Counted from the first letter of the stretch, positions 25,854 through 37,910 are shown. The stretch is DNA of 64,000 nucleotides from Alligator mississippiensis (GCF_030867095.1 NC_081831.1:19692001-19756000), one strand, 5' to 3'. A program made the numbers and translations. The notes: generated from the sequence alone by a model not told the origin.

Positions 25854-26537
25854 GGCTGTGTGTAGATGAAATGAGGGCGTGTGCACATGACACTGTAAAG
25901 TGGGTTAAATGCTTTTACACCACTTTAATGGTCTTGGTGTTCACACGTGTCAGTGGCGTATTGCACAGTAATTCTGGCCACTATAGCAAATTTGGTGGCA
26001 TAAGGTGCCTTAAATGACTTGGGGTGCAGCAAACTAAAACTCTGAAGAGTTTTAATTTGCAGCCCTACAGCCATGGAGCAAAGCACCAGGCTCCATGCAG
26101 CTCAGCGGCTCTGTGGGAAACCCGTGCAGGCAGCCTGGCAGCAGCCCAGGAAGGCAGGCTCCTCCCAAGAAAAAAAGCGGTGAGCCCAATCATTTTTTTC
26201 CCCCTGGAACCTGCCTGCCTGAGCTGTGTGGGGGCCCAGTGCTTTCCTCTGCAGCTATGGTGCCTCCTGGGACTGCCCAAGCCACGAGTCTGAGGGCAGG
26301 TACCGCCTGGGCAGGGAGGCTGCTGGTTCTGTGGAAGAAAGCACCAGGTTCCCCCCCACCACAGCCCAGGGACCGCTCCACCTGCTGGCAGCTTGCCCTC
26401 CCCTCCCCGCCGCCGGTGAGGCAGGTAAGTGCACGGGTGTGTATACGACACAGAGGTTTACTTGGCCCTAAATTGAAGCAGTGTTTTTAAAAACCCACCC
26501 CTTCAATTTAGGGCCCCCATTTCATCTACACACACCC
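25854..26537. mobile_element. Harbinger-like MITE, 684 bp, inserted in an old LINE
   Basis: The ends GGCTGTGTGTAGATGAAAT and the inverse GGGTGTGTGTAGATGAAAT are flanked by TAT (25851-25853 and 26538-26540). Near the right end (about 26462-26512) a hairpin is formed by GGCCCTAAATTGAAG and CTTCAATTTAGGGCC. The surrounding LINE resumes right after the element. Related to 47224-47912 in opposite orientation. Confidence 0.68.
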
Positions 26538-27679
26538 TATGGCAATACATGGGTGAACTAGAATGCCTGGTATTAAATGGTGACAACATAATAGGAATCT
26601 CAGAGACTTGGTGGAAGGACAATAATCAATCTATCAAGTTACAAACTATATAGGAATGACAGAGTAGGATGTGTAGGTGGATGAGTGGCACTGTATTTTA
26701 AGGTTAGTATAGACAGAAACAGCATAACAATCTTACCTGAAAGGTAAAATAACATTAAGTTTCCTTTGGGTAGAAAATCTTTACTTGAATAAGAAGTAGG
26801 ATTGCACTACCAACCATGTGATCAAGAAGATGAAGGTGATTACTGCAACTTCAGGGAGATTACAGAAGCTACTAAAATGGGACAAGTAATAATAATGAGA
26901 GACTTCAGCTATCCTCAGACAGACTCATCAGGTCAAGATGTGGAGATAAAATTTCTGTGTGAGATAAATGACTGCTTTCTAAATCAACTCATCTTGGACC
27001 CAACAAGAGGAGAAACAATTCTAGACCTAATCCTGAGTAACATACAGGACCTGGTTCAAGAGATATCTGTTGGTGAGCCACTGTAATACCGACCATAACA
27101 ATCACATGAAACGTTCTGATGGGACGGAGCAAACCAAAAAAGTCAATATGCAACATTAGGAATGAAAATCACACAAAAATGAGGAAGTTAGAAAGATGTT
27201 TAAACGAGTCATCAAATATGTAAAAAGCAGCTTGAAAGCTGTTTAAAAATACAATATTAGAGGCTCAAGAAAAGCATATACAAGAAATCAAAAACGGTAC
27301 CAAAAACAGGTTGGGGAGCATCTAGCAAAAGGTGCTAATGTTAATAATAAAAGCTTTAAAACTATATCAGAAGCAGAAAGCCAGCTACAGAATTGGTGGA
27401 ACTACTGGACCATCAACACATAAAAGATGCACTCCGGGATAAGGCTATAAGAGAGGAGTTAAGCGAATACTTTGCCTCAGCGTTTACTGCAGAAGATACT
27501 GGGAAAATTCCTATGCCTGATCAATTCATTCTAGTAGATGGGTCTGAAGAGTTGGACCCCACTGAAGGGACAACACAGGAAGTTTTAGAACAAATCAATA
27601 AACCAGACATTGATAAGTCATAAAGACTGGATGGAACTCAAACATGAAATTGCAGAACTTCTGGCAATAGTACGTAACC

Positions 27680-27845
27680 CAGGGGCGGGCAATTATTTTG
27701 GGCAGAGGGCTACTTACTGAGTCTTGGCAAACCATCAAAGGCTGCATAAATATTAATTTTCTAAATTTTTTAAGGGCCCCGCAGGCCGGATAGAATGGCC
27801 TGGTGGGCTGCATCCAGCCTGCGGGCCGCATTTTGCCCACCGCTG
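27680..27845. mobile_element. hAT MITE, 166 bp, inserted in an old LINE
   Basis: The ends CAGGGGCGGGCAA and TTGCCCACCGCTG are inverted repeats with one mismatch. Target copies acgtaacc (27672-27679) and atgtaacc (27846-27853) differ by one base. Removing it leaves a LINE reading AELLAIVRN continuing to VPEDWQAASITPIL, showing that it landed in a CR1/L3-like reverse transcriptase region. Confidence 0.85.
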
Positions 27846-27916
27846 ATGTAACCTATCGTTACAAGAGGCTTTTGTGCCAGAGGACTGGCAGGCTGCCAGC
27901 ATAACACCCATCTTAA

Positions 27917-28086
27917 GCTCCCTCCAGAGGTGGTCAATCACCTACCATGGAAATCTTCAAGAGGACACTGGACAGTCACCTTGCTGGGGTCACCTAACCC
28001 CCAGCTATCTTTCTTGCTTGGTGCAGGGGCTGGACCTGATGATCTTCCGAGGTCCCTTCTAGCCTTACAGTCCATGAATCTATGAA
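27917..28086 (+). mobile_element. Younger CR1 3'-end fragment inside the old LINE
   Basis: CTCCCTCCAGAGGTGGTCAA through GATGATCTTCCGAGGTCCCT to CATGAATCTATGAA is a CR1 3' terminus. The older L3-like tail (GGGACTGGATAAATGCATGG) resumes directly after it, so it looks like a short 5'-truncated insertion. Confidence 0.7.
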
Positions 28087-28119
28087 GAAGGGACTGGATA
28101 AATGCATGGATCTACTCAT

Positions 28120-28306
28120 TCCATCCAGGAAGAGCATACACCAACTGCTGAAACTTCCTTAGCCTGACGAAGGGTTTTTGAACCCGAAAGCTTGCTTAAT
28201 AACTATTCTCCAACTATTTGGGTTGGTCTAATAAAAGATATCAAATTCACCCAAGGAACCTTGTCTGCCTATATCCTTAGACCAACACAGCTATGACCTA
28301 CACCCC
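28120..28306 (+). mobile_element. SINE-like insertion, 187 bp, 13-bp TSD
   Basis: A perfect 13-bp repeat, tggatctactcat (28107-28119 and 28307-28319), brackets a sequence containing CCTGACGAAGGGTTTTTGAA, CCCGAAAGCTTGC and CCTTAGACCAACACAGCTAT. A duplication of this length implies target-primed reverse transcription. Related sequence occurs at 21640-21770. I do not recognise a family name. Confidence 0.65.
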
Positions 28307-28540
28307 TGGATCTACTCATGGCTATTGAGCAGAATGATTGGAGGTGTTTCCTTTGGCATGCCTAAAGCAGTAATGGTGGATGCCAGGAAGAATATCGAAT
28401 AGGAGACGAATCACTCTAGAGATATCTGGTTCAATGCTTTCCCCTTTATAGCATCTATTTCTGCCACTGTTCGAGACAGACTAGGCGAGATGGACCATTG
28501 GTCTGACCCAGAATAGCACTTAAGTTGTTATTCCAGAATA

Positions 28541-30984
28541 CAGGGAGTGAGAAACAAGGAAGAATTAAGGATGTGTTGAATATACACATTCAAAACTGAT
28601 ATAGAGCAAAAAAAAAAAAAAAAAGACTTGGATAAAAGCAGAGCCATGAAGCTGATGCAGCTCAAAAACTTGTGATGAAACTTCATTCAACCAAATTATC
28701 CCAATTTACATTATAGGGCTTCTCTTACCACAGAGGGGTAGACATGGTGGGCCTTTGTTCCGCTCTTCTCTATTACTAGGTGGACATAAAGTGGGTATGT
28801 TCCATATGCCACTGATGTAGCTGGTAAGCTATTTAGGAAAGAGGCTGTCTGTCATGATACACAAGTACCATTCCCAGCACCGCAGACCAATCTCATTGGG
28901 CACTATCATGCTGTATCATTAATGTGTGGAGTGAAGCTAGTCTTATTCCTTGCTAGCAGATGGGGCAACTTCCCAGAGCAAGAAAGAAGGTTTGGGCTTA
29001 CACCATCCTCACTACTCTTTTTAAAGGGGCCAGTGGCAGATCCGTCCAACTCCTCAGTGGTCATTAATGGTGAGTTTAATGGGACAGTCACAGCTGGGGT
29101 TGCTACCAGCAGGAAAGCTGTACCACTGCTGCTGCTGCAGTCAAGACCTTTGCACGAAAGGAAGGAGAGGGTGATCCCCTTCTACCTGGAATCTTGAAGC
29201 AATGCTGGGACACAGCCAGCAACCAGGATGCTCTCCCATTTCCCTACACATTTTGGTCTCACCAAAGGTCATTCTTCCAGTTAGTCACTCTGGATTTTTG
29301 TTTAGGTAATACCAGCTAGGATATCCTGTCCTGTGTAAGTTCAGGCGACAGAAGCCTCTGCCAAGACAGCATAATAGACCCTTCCCTGTAGTGCTCTTAG
29401 GTCAGGAAGTCTGCATCAGGGCTAAGAAGCTAGGGAAGAGAAATACATGCTGTGATGAGGAATGCGTTGCTTACAGTGTCCAGAGCAATGAGACACCAGC
29501 GCAGGTGAGAGGGGCCTACAGGGCTGCCAGACTTGAAGCAGAAGAACCAGCCTGCAGAGCCAGGCACATCCCCAGAAAGGGGCCCTTTCCAGGACCAGCT
29601 GGTTGCTCACATAAGGGTACAGAGTCTGGATACTGGCAACAAGTTGCTTAGAGCCTGTGTACCTAAAGGCTCTCACACCCGAGGGAGTAGAGCTACCACA
29701 CAGCAGGTTACAGACCTGCCAAAGTGCAGGCAGCATATTTAGTAGTCAGAACTGGTCTTAGAATCAGTTCCCAGCTCGAATCATGGTCTTGGGCTGAGTT
29801 GATGATTGCACTGTGCCTCAGTTTCCCAAACTGTAAAAGTGAAGATACTTCTGACCTCCTCCTCTTATACACTGAATTGAGAATTGAAGGCGAAATGTGC
29901 TCTTTTAAGTGCCACATAGTATTCTTATCCCAGCTTAGGAATTATTATTGTTATAGCCTGATTATTTCCTTTACCTTTATGGAATAACCACCACCAGCCC
30001 CTTCAGGTCTTTGGTTTAGTCACCATTTCTCAGTAACAGCTATTTAAGCCAATTTATTCTTGGTTTATCTGGAAGGCATGGAAAGCATTCTGACAGCTTC
30101 CCTGGGCTGCTACAAGTCCAATTCCACAGGAAGCTTGCAGGTTCCAAAAGTCAAATCAAACAGACATCACACCCAAGTGGAAGAGAGATAAGAAACTTGG
30201 TTCTCGCCCACACTGGAATCAACGTTATCAAGTGCTAACTTCTGAAAATCCAGTATCCTGGGCTTGTCTAGCATTTAAAAATAACCCAGAGAGGGCTATA
30301 GTTAAAGACGGTTATTAATAAATATTCCTGACCTTGATGAAGTTAAGTGCACTTTCCAAAATGCCTGGATGTCGCTTGTTTTCCAGAGAAGCATCATGGA
30401 AAAAGCATGGAGGACATAAGAATGAGAGTGAAATCTGAAGTTCTGGCAATAAAGAATAAATCAAGTCTTATAATCTCAGTTCTAACCGAAGCAGCACTGG
30501 CCATTTGCCTTCATAGGAATAATGCTGATTCCCACCAGCTGAGGATAGAGCCTCCTGCATTCATTTTACACCACAAATGACAGATTCTGTGCTAATCCCA
30601 GCTCTAGCTCTTTTGGAGTCCTTTATTTCAATTATTTTCTGCAGTTTAGCAGTTACCTTTCTTATTGTTAATTCCGTAGTATCTAGGGTTGTTAACCAGG
30701 ATCAGGGTCGATTCTGCCAGAGATTGTACTTATGTACAGTAGGATTTCTTGGCATACAGAATCTACAGCGGTGATTTTCAGTGTGCCATGAGATCCTGTT
30801 ATGCATGCTATGTTGCCTCTGCTCCCAAGCTGAATTTCCCTGCCACCATGCAGTGCTTGACCAGGAAGAACCAAAAGGAGGCATTTGTCTCTGTAGCAGG
30901 GCACTAAGGTGCCTGCTACTGAGAGAGCAGGGAAGACTCCTCAGGTGCTGGTTGCTGAGGCAACTAGTGGGATAATGACCTGCA
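28541..30984. other. Intergenic, no gene recognised
   Basis: A 16-base A run near 28608 is followed by unassigned sequence, the MIR at 29755, and AT-rich sequence. CAGCGGTGATTTTCAGTGTG at 30767 resembles the start of an hAT element, but no matching end was found. Confidence 0.45.
29755..29905 (+). repeat. MIR-like SINE
   Basis: GTGCCTCAGTTTCCCAAACT followed by GTAAAAGTGAAGATACTTCT matches the MIR 3' part (GTGCCTCAGTTTCCTCATCTGTAAAATGGGGATAATA). The upstream core is diverged. Confidence 0.6.
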
Positions 30985-31827
30985 CCTGCCTAGCCAGCTG
31001 AAGAAAGGGGCAGGGCCTGGCTCCTATATAAAGCACAGGCAGGAGACCAGAGTCAGTTCCCTACCAGCAGCTAAGGAAGAAGGAGCTCCCTGCCAGAAAA
31101 GAGAAGCTAAGCCTGAATGCCAGAGCAGCGTTGGTCACCGCGGTAGGATAGAGAACCTGGTAGGCCTGAGCATAGTTATAGCTAGTGGCTTGTGTTTATG
31201 TTGTAGCCAAGAGGCTTGTGTTTATGTTACTATTTGTTACACTGGTGGTTTGGGAGAGGCTATTAGGGGATGGAGGAGGCCTCATAGGGGACTCACAATA
31301 GTGTGGGGACCCCAGCATCAGTGAGGGTGCTGCATATGGGGTACAAAGACCTCAGCCCCTGAGAGGGGCAGTTGAGAAGCCCCAGAAAAGGGGGCATTGT
31401 TGAGAAGCCCCAGTGCGGGCGTGGTGAGCCTCGGAAAAGGGGGCAGCATTGTGGTGAGCCCCAGAAAAGGGGGCAACTATTGAGAAGGCCCTGGAGAGAC
31501 GGGGCGGCACTATTGAGAAGGCCCTGGAGAGGGCGTGAACAGAGAGGCCTAACAACGTCTATTACATCTGCGAGGCTTGGGGCGTGGTTTTGGGGTGGTA
31601 GGAGCCACGCATAGCCCATAAGGCTGAGGAGTACGGAAAACACTACCATAGAAGAACTAGAAGTAACCGGACAACCGTGGCCAAGAAGAAGGAAGGCAGC
31701 ATCCCTATAAAAAACATATACAATCAAAGTCGTGGCAGGCGAGAATAGGAGGGTGCGAGCCAACAGCTTGGCACGGTAAAGGAGGCGGCAGGGGAGAGCA
31801 CAGCAACCCTGACGTCCCTCCTGTTAC
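30985..31827 (+). repeat. TATA-bearing, tandem-repeat-rich block, possible old LTR-type repeat
   Basis: CTCCTATATAAAGCACAGGC at about 31021 is a clear TATA element, followed by a purine-rich leader. TGGCTTGTGTTTATGTTGTA is followed by a near copy at about 31211. A degenerate tandem array occupies 31350-31540, and the block ends CCTCCTGTTACA at about 31827. This could be an LTR-type fossil or an unrelated promoter-bearing repeat. Borders and family are undetermined and no internal coding region adjoins it. Confidence 0.3.
31365..31540 (+). repeat. Degenerate minisatellite, about 30-bp unit, 5-6 copies
   Basis: Units of the type TTGAGAAGCCCCAGAAAAGG repeat with variants (GTGGTGAGCCCCAGAAAAGG, TTGAGAAGGCCCTGGAGAG). 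Unit length and sequence drift along the array. Confidence 0.8.
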
Positions 31828-32422
31828 AGTCACTTTCTTTTCTAGTAACAGGCTAAAACTGACTGTGAAGGCAGAACCCTTTGGCTACAAGAGGTCCTGC
31901 TCAAAGGGAATCCATGACCAGGGCTTGAGCAAGTCAGTGGAGGCCTTGCTAAGCTGTGCTGCACTCTACCACATGGGCTAGACCCTTCCCACAACAGGGT
32001 TTTCCCTTTCCAAGACATATCTGTCCCATAAAGAGATCCTCCCTTCCCCCTATTTTATAGGGCTTCCCCTTCATTTTTTTTCTCCCTCCCCACCCTTCCT
32101 CTCCCCTAACTTTTAAAGAAATATGCTGAATATGAGCAGTTTCCACTAAACTGGAAGATTTAAGATTTTATTGCAAATCTTAAAATATATGATGCTTTGC
32201 ACAAAGCCCTCACTCCTAAAAGGAATAATATTTTGTATTTCAAAAATCCTATTTCTAGGCCTCAAACTTAAACTGCTAAGTGCTATAAGACACCTTCAGA
32301 GCGATCTGGAATCTGACCCATAGTCTCTGTGCCTTATAATACTGCTCCAGGGATAAATACATTAAAGACGTGGGGTGTTGTGACTCCTTGGTGACAGGAG
32401 CCATAATAGTATCTTTCTAGAG

Positions 32423-32648
32423 CAGTGATTCTCAACTGACCCTTTGTATATGATTACCTGTGCTTTTTTTCCAGTTTGTATAAAACAAATGTATTTCCAG
32501 GCATGGTTTTGTGTTTGTTTGTGTTTATTTTTAACACACTGTAATAAACTAATAAATATTTGAAACTTTTTTTTTAAATGGAATGCCACTAAATTCAGAA
32601 AAGTTATGGCGGTGTACCTGGAGTCTAAATAAAGGTTGAGAACCACTG
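32423..32648. mobile_element. Old hAT MITE, 226 bp
   Basis: The ends CAGTGATTCTCAACTGACC and the inverse CAGTGGTTCTCAACCTTTA are imperfect terminal repeats of the MER-type hAT class. Flanking octamers match at only about five of eight positions, so it is old. The interior is AT-rich and non-coding. Confidence 0.7.
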
Positions 32649-32689
32649 GTCTACACTTCACAAGATCTATAAGATTTATCATTCCTGTT

Positions 32690-32950
32690 TTACAGCATAG
32701 CAACTGAGGTCTGGATTCTCAAACAGTATTTAGATGCCAAACTCCCACTAACGTCAAAGGGAGTTAAGTGCCTAAATACCATTGAGGACCTGGGCCAAAG
32801 ATATTAAGGGGATATTTTCAAAAGCAAGATTGGAAGTGGGTTGTCCTAACAGCTAGCAGAAATTACCTGAAGTCACGCAGGAGAATCTGTAACAAAGTCT
32901 GGAACTGAACACAGACATCTTGGGTCCAGAAGACAACACCTTTAACCCAA
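32690..32950 (-). repeat. MIR-like SINE interrupted by another dispersed repeat
   Basis: The outer parts (AACTGAGGTCTGGATTCTC and GTCACGCAGGAGAATCTGTA...CTGGAACTGAACACAGACAT) look like MIR on the minus strand. Between them, about 32705-32835, is a repeat with GGGAGTTAAGTGCCTAAATA and GAGGACCTGGGCC that I have seen as a common sauropsid dispersed sequence but cannot name. Confidence 0.4.
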
Positions 32951-33319
32951 AAGCATCTTTCCTCCAGTAACATCCTGAACACTAACATCACAATCCATAT
33001 ATAATGATTAGAAGGCTTTTTTTTTTTTTTAACCCAACATGCATTTTTAGGGTACCATGACCTGGGAATCCCTTAACCAGTTCACATCAATAGGCAGACT
33101 AGACATAAATCTATCAAACTGTAGGAGGCATAAGCATCTCCCATCCCCAATCAACTGCCTCCCCCCTCAGCCTCTTTCTTAAGACACTAAATTCAAACCT
33201 TAACTACAAAGCAATTGATACCTGCTGCCACCACTGAAGTGCCCCAACCAGGTTAATGTCACAAAATGTCAGTGAACTTAAACCTTCAAGAATCAGGAAA
33301 TGCAAACAGTACCTATTTA

Positions 33320-35022
33320 GCAAGCCAACTTGCTAAATGGGTACTTTGCGTCAGTTTTTCACCAGTCCCATGGGGCCCCCCTGCCCACTACAGGACAGGG
33401 CGGCCCAGGTGAGGGAGATCCCTTACCCTCCATAAATGCTGACCTCGTGAAGGAACACCTTGAGAGGCTGGACACCTTCAAGTCAGCTGACTCTGACAGT
33501 TTACACCCCAGGGTACTCAAGGAGCTGACAGGTATCATAGCCTAGCCCCTGGCATGGATCTGCAAGAACTCCTGGTGCTCTGGTGAAGTGCCTGAAGATT
33601 GGAAGAAAGCCAATGTGGTGCCTATCTTCAAGAAAGGGAAGAAAGTGGATCTGGCAAACTACAGGCCCATCAGCCTGACCTCTGTCCTGGGGAAGGTCTT
33701 GGAAAAAATTATCAAAGAGGCCATCCTTAACAGACTGGCTGATGGCAACCTCCTGTGGGATAGCCAACACAGGTTTGTTGCGGGTAGGTCTTGCCTGACC
33801 AATCTTATTTCCTTTTATAACCAGGTGACCTATCACCTGGACAAGGGAGGAGAGGTTAATGTCATATATCTTGACTTTAAAAACTCCTTCGATCTGGTAT
33901 CCCGTGGTCACCTCTTGGCAAATTGGCCAACTGCGGCCTTGGGTCCACCACAATCCGCTGGCTGGGGAATTGGCTCTGCAGTAGGACCCAGAGGGTGGTG
34001 GTTGACGGAAGTCAATCATCATGGTGCGCTGTGACCAGTGGGGTCCGTCAAGGCTCTGTCCTAGGGCCTATACTATTTAACATCTTCATTAATGTTGTGG
34101 ACATTGGTATCAGAAGCGGACTGGCCAAGTTCACCGATGACACCAAACTCTGGGGTAAAGCATCCACGTCTGAGGACAGAAGGGTGATTCAGGCAGATCT
34201 CAACAGGCTCAGGAAATGGGCGGATGAGAACCTGATGGTGTTTAACACTGAAAAATGTAAGGTTCTCCACCGTGGGAGTAAAAACCTGCAGCATGCTTAT
34301 AGGCTTGGCAGTGCTACACTGGTTAGCACTACAGATGAAAGGGACTTGGGGGTCGTGATTGACCACAAGATGAACATGAGCCTTTAATGTGATGCTGCGG
34401 CCAGTAAAGCAACCAAAATGCTGGCCTGCATCCATAGATGCTTCTCAAGTAAATCCCAGGGTTTCATTCTCCAGTTGTACTCGGCCTTGGTGAGGCCACA
34501 GCTGGAGTACTGCATCCAGTTTTGGGCTCCACAATTCAAAAAGGATGTGGAGAAGCTTGAGAGAGTCCAGAGGAGAGCCACGCACATGATCAGAGGTCAA
34601 GAATACAGACCTTATGATGAGAGGCTGAGAGCCATGAGACTCTTCAGCCTGGAAAAACACAGTCTCAGGCATGATTTGGTGGCCACCTATAAGTTTATCA
34701 GGGGTGCTCACCAGGATCTGGGGGAATGTCTGTTCACCAGAGCTCCCCAAGGGATGACAAGATCGAATGGTCACAAACTCCACTGTGACTGATTCAGGCT
34801 GGGCATAAGGAAGAACTTCTTTACTGTCCGAGCCCCCAAGGTTTGGAATAGACTGCTGCCAGAGGTGGTTCAAGCACCCACTTTGAATGCCTTCAAGAGA
34901 CATTTAGATGCTTATCTTGGTAGGATCCTATGACCCCTGCTGACTTCCTGCCCCTGGGGCAGGGGGCTGGACTCAATGATCTTCCGAGGACCCCTTCCAG
35001 CCCTAGTGTCTATCAATCTATG
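33320..35022 (+). mobile_element. CR1 LINE, 5'-truncated, most of the RT domain
   Basis: Consecutive frames read NGYFASVF, VPEDWKKANVVPIFKKG, YRPISLTSVLGKVLEKII, VIYLDFKNSFDLVS, FTDDTKLWGKAS (catalytic box at about 34130, with T for A) and LGVVIDHKMNMSL. The C-terminal RRATHMIRG and RHDLVATYKFIRGAH motifs follow, then a 3' end reading TCTATCAATCTATGAA. At least one stop and two frameshifts break ORF2. This is the longest CR1 in the window. Confidence 0.92.
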
Positions 35023-37039
35023 AAACATTCAAGATCTCCCATTAACCTAGTCCCAATGCACGTTTTGTATATTCCAGTGTGGTCATTCAGCTATATTAAC
35101 ACTACAGGCTAGCGCATCTTCAAGAAGCAAAGGTACAAAAAGGAAATAAACACACTTGCAACATGCTACTGTGAGAATTTCAAGGTTTCCCCATGTCCCT
35201 TTCCGAAGGCTCATCCTATTAGGATTTGTTACTGTAACACCGAGACATGTGGTATGTCACCGTTTACAATACCCACCTATCTGGTGTCTTCCACTGCCTC
35301 CTGAACCAGAGAGCAGAAATGGTACATTTTGGAGACTAAAGGGTTCACATCATCCAAACCCAAACAATTCTGACTTGGAACATAACTAAGTTGCAGAAAG
35401 AGGACCCTCATACACAACAGAAGAAGAAAGTTTTTTCAGCTGTGTGCAACTCAGCTGTATTCCAAGGAAACATCGTATGATAAGGAAAGAGCACTCTCCT
35501 GCCTTCAGCGCATTTCTCCTGCTGAGCTTCAGAGACCTGCAAACAGTGTTAAAAGCTCCTTCCAAAACGGCGTAAGAATCTTTTTTTACGAAAGTGCTCA
35601 GCTGTCTCATTTGAGCAAGTGGTACTAGATCTCAGGTCAGCAGCAAGTTTTGGGGAATTCTAGCTTTCTTCTCACTGGATTTCCACTTACCACTTGTATG
35701 AGGCCCCATTTATTGACGCCTGCTCCAACACCTCTCTCCATCTAGAGAGAAAATTATTTATAGAGAAAAATAGCTGTCAGAATGGACTGCATTTCCCATA
35801 AGGCCTTGTAACACAGCACCTGGCAAAGATGCCTTCTGTACGCCAGTCTTTTTAACCCTTAAGTCACTTAAGGCAGATGAAAACTGAAGCCTTTGCAGTC
35901 TAAAGGCAGGGATGGTAAAACAGGCTTCTCTCCTTGTTCCATACTATACTGCTTCCTGCTAAGTAGGACGCACTGTAACAGCTTCAGCACCATAAGAACT
36001 TGTATTTTTCTCCTTTTTTTGAGGAAAGGGAAAAAGAAAAATCCAGAACCAGTCTTGACCAATTTACAAGCCCTACAAGTTGCCTCTGTTTGTTCTTGCT
36101 CTTCAGTTACGCGTATTGTAATAGAAAGCGTCTCTGTAGTGCAGGTGATGAGTTCTGCCCCAGCATAAAGATTTTAAGTCAGAATTAGAAAATCTTTCTA
36201 TGGACTATGTTTTCTTTGCTGCAGACTTTCTTCAGAGCATTATCTATTGCAAAGAAAAGCTTGAAATCCTGAAGTAACTGTGATCTTATGGCTTAGAAAA
36301 CATAAGGCAAAGAAAAGGAATCCCCCCTTTTTTTACTTTCACGATTTCTCATTGTAATCTCATAATTTTGAATACTGGGGGGTGGTAATAGTGGGCTGGC
36401 TTTAGCCTCAGATGAATCTAGTAATGCTTTATTTTACCCAGGATTTTGTTTTGTGTTAGCTCCATGTTAACTCCATGTTAACTCAAGGAAAAAGCATTCC
36501 TTCCCTCCTAGTAATGACACAACTTTAAAGAGTTGTGATCCTATAAACATATGCTTAATTTTCAGCATTAACAAGGGGACTCTGCTGGTATGTAGGTCAT
36601 AGGCACAGAATCCTACAGCTTCTTGGCTTTAAAAATCAGCACATAATCAAGTGATATTATCTCCTATTACACCGCTGTATTCAATCACACATACAGTATC
36701 ATATTGCCACCTAGTGGAGACTGGGTAAGGAACACTTACAAGGAACAGGGAGAGGAAGACCCAAAAGTAGGCCTTCCTTGTGAAGATATCAGCTATTTGG
36801 TAAGGAAAATCAATTGAGGAGCAGTACCAGCATGTGAGCATGGAATAAATGAGCTCTTTAACAGTAAGCTAGCCACCCCATTTTTGTGAAAAGTATTTAC
36901 TTGGGTCCTCAGCAGCCTTGTGTTTGAGAGCTAAACAGTCCAAACAATGTTAGACCGTATATTCAGGAAGTATCTAGCCAGACTCATTTCTCATGGGCAC
37001 ACCAGATTTCACAGGCCAAGTTGCTGATATTTTTTATTT
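35023..37039. other. Intergenic, no gene recognised
   Basis: AT-rich unassigned sequence with short open frames only. A tandem TTAGCTCCATGTTAACTCC duplication (two overlapping copies of CTCCATGTTAA) is at about 36458-36482. Confidence 0.5.
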
Positions 37040-37910
37040 CTTTATCATCTGCCAGTTCTTTAACTGTGTGGAAGTTGTACAAAAATGCAAATCTATGAGG
37101 TCACAGTGGCAACACTGGAGCATGTTGACCTTTCATATGCATGCCATGGTAAAAACTGGGGAGATGACTTTAAGCAAAAGAGAATTAGCACTGAAGGTGA
37201 ACCAGTCTCAGGGCACCCCAGAAAGGTCACCACATCAAGATGAACTGATTAAGTCCACAAGCTGATCATGAATGTCAGGAAATAAGAAGAATGTAACTGA
37301 AACAGCACATGCCATCCCCAAATGATTAGGGAATCAGAAAGTTTTCAAGATGGGACCCCAAATGGGTCAATACTCAGTGCCAATTAGAAGAGGCTGCCTT
37401 GACATGTCTAAGGAATTTTGGGGGCTGCTTCAAACCAACTTCGAAACATTCAGGAGAAAGACTATAACTCAAAATGAGATTTTGATCCTGACACCAGAGC
37501 ACACAGTGGAAACATGCATAGTCTTTGCCTCCCAGGAAAAGTCAAGCAAGTGGCACCAGCAAGTCATGGCTACAGATTCTTGGGACAGTGACAGGGTGAT
37601 CATGAATACTTCTCAAAACTATCAGTGAGGAGTACTATGCTAGTGAACAGTTGTAATTTAGAAAGATCATTAGGAAGAAGGGCTATGGGAAGTTTAGTTG
37701 AGAAGTGTTGATTATCTAAGACAATGCATCACCTACATCACCCAGGTTGCAGTGACCACAGAAACCAAACATGGCTTTGAACAACTTTATCAAGATTTGG
37801 CTCCCTCAGACTTAAACCTACTGCCCAAGTTGAAAGAAGGACCTTCATGGGAAGAGTTTCAGTAATGATAATGAGGCAATTTCAGCAATCAAAAGTTTCT
37901 GAACATGCAG
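37040..37910 (+). mobile_element. Decayed mariner transposase relic
   Basis: Fragments in shifting frames match mariner. NWGDDFKQKRISTEGEPVSG (37155-37215) corresponds to the helix-turn-helix end with its DDPRSGRPS-like motif. PEHTVETCIVFASQEKSSKW and VMATDSWDSDRVI (37490-37600) correspond to the central catalytic part (PETKxQSSQW, VMLTVFWDSxGVI). YQDLAPSDLNLLPKLKEG (37788-37840) is the PPYSPDLAPSD signature near the last catalytic Asp. Stops and frameshifts are frequent. Terminal repeats were not located. Confidence 0.75.

Larger units (their letters stand above)
25150..28540 (+). mobile_element. Old CR1/L3-like LINE carrying four later insertions
   Basis: Pieces in order: an open frame at 25540-25850 rich in Lys/Glu (possibly ORF1); endonuclease-type GELECLVLNGDNIIGISETW near 26545-26610; GQVIIMRDFSYPQTDSSG and LILDPTRGETILDLILSN at 26880-27045; ELSEYFASAFTAED near 27440; and VPEDWQAASITPIL at about 27870. 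The tail ends near 28540 with ATGGACCATTGGTCTGACCC, typical of L3-like CR1s. Insertions lie at 25854-26537, 27680-27845, about 27917-28086 and 28120-28306. The left border is uncertain and much of the reverse transcriptase is missing. Confidence 0.78.
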
